Shown in pieces: positions 5,533 to 5,578 of a stretch of DNA of 5,578 bases (position 1 is its first letter; the number at the start of each line of letters is the position of its first letter). The stretch is from Deltaproteobacteria bacterium (GTDB lineage: Bacteria > Desulfobacterota > Desulfarculia > Adiutricales > JAGVGV01). Below the pieces are notes generated by a model, which had not been told where the DNA came from, made no database searches, and worked only from the letters and a program-made list of their open reading frames with translations. The DNA is taken from NCBI GenBank assembly GCA_015233515.1, contig JADFXS010000196.1, positions 1 to 5,578 on the forward strand. The letters run 5' to 3'. The translations under genes were made by a program, and so were the position numbers.

Positions 5533-5578
5533 CCCGGCGATGAATCGCCGGGCTACAAGCCTGCAGCCCCTACGGGGC
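5533..5578 (-). repeat. REP-like two-hairpin element, copy 2 (inverted)
   Basis: Read on the minus strand from 5578: GCCCC-GTA-GGGGC (5578-5566), linker TGCAGGCTT, GTAG (5556-5553), then CCCGGCGA-TTCA-TCGCCGGG (5552-5533). Length and spacing equal copy 1. Of the 16 main-stem bases most differ from copy 1, yet all eight pairs are kept. The element reaches the last base of the window, so further repeat units may follow outside. Confidence 0.8.

Noticed and set aside
5440..5578. CRISPR array
   Set aside because: The repeats are inverted palindromes with differing stems, not identical direct repeats separated by equal spacers.

Overview
The window reads as chromosomal DNA of a Deltaproteobacterium (Desulfobacterota-type lineage), probably from an environmental genome. 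This is inferred from the compact order zapB-like, zapA, structured RNA, rny, the strong sigma70-type promoter in front of it, and the sequence character of RNase Y and YjbQ. Every gene I can support is on the minus strand, so the window reads right to left.

Right end (5243-5578): a gene-free segment packed with short palindromic repeats. The striking part is a 46-bp two-hairpin element present twice in opposite orientation. The stem sequences differ between copies but pairing is kept, and a GTAG foot and a TTCA loop are constant. This resembles the REP/BIME elements mobilised by RAYT (Y1) transposases.

Centre-right (3663-5227): yjbQ (UPF0047, TTG start) is followed by a near-consensus promoter. 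That promoter drives a zapB-like coiled-coil gene and zapA, which overlap as TTGA; together they form a cell-division pair that modulates FtsZ rings. A gap of nearly 400 bases then holds a long nested hairpin with an outer closing stem, giving an RNA of about 165-185 nt. Position and fold suggest 6S RNA (ssrS).

Centre (2097-3662): rny encodes a full-length RNase Y, the membrane-anchored endonuclease that initiates mRNA decay. It is preceded by a small hairpin and a 13-nt anti-Shine-Dalgarno match, and its HD-domain region contains a run of nine G.

Left part (1-2096): a gene-free spacer of 525 bases carries two copies of a second palindrome family. Next is a cheR-type chemotaxis methyltransferase broken by a frameshift inside its SAM-binding motif. 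It is coupled by an ATGA overlap to a membrane sensor with a periplasmic Cache domain, which runs off the window at base 1.
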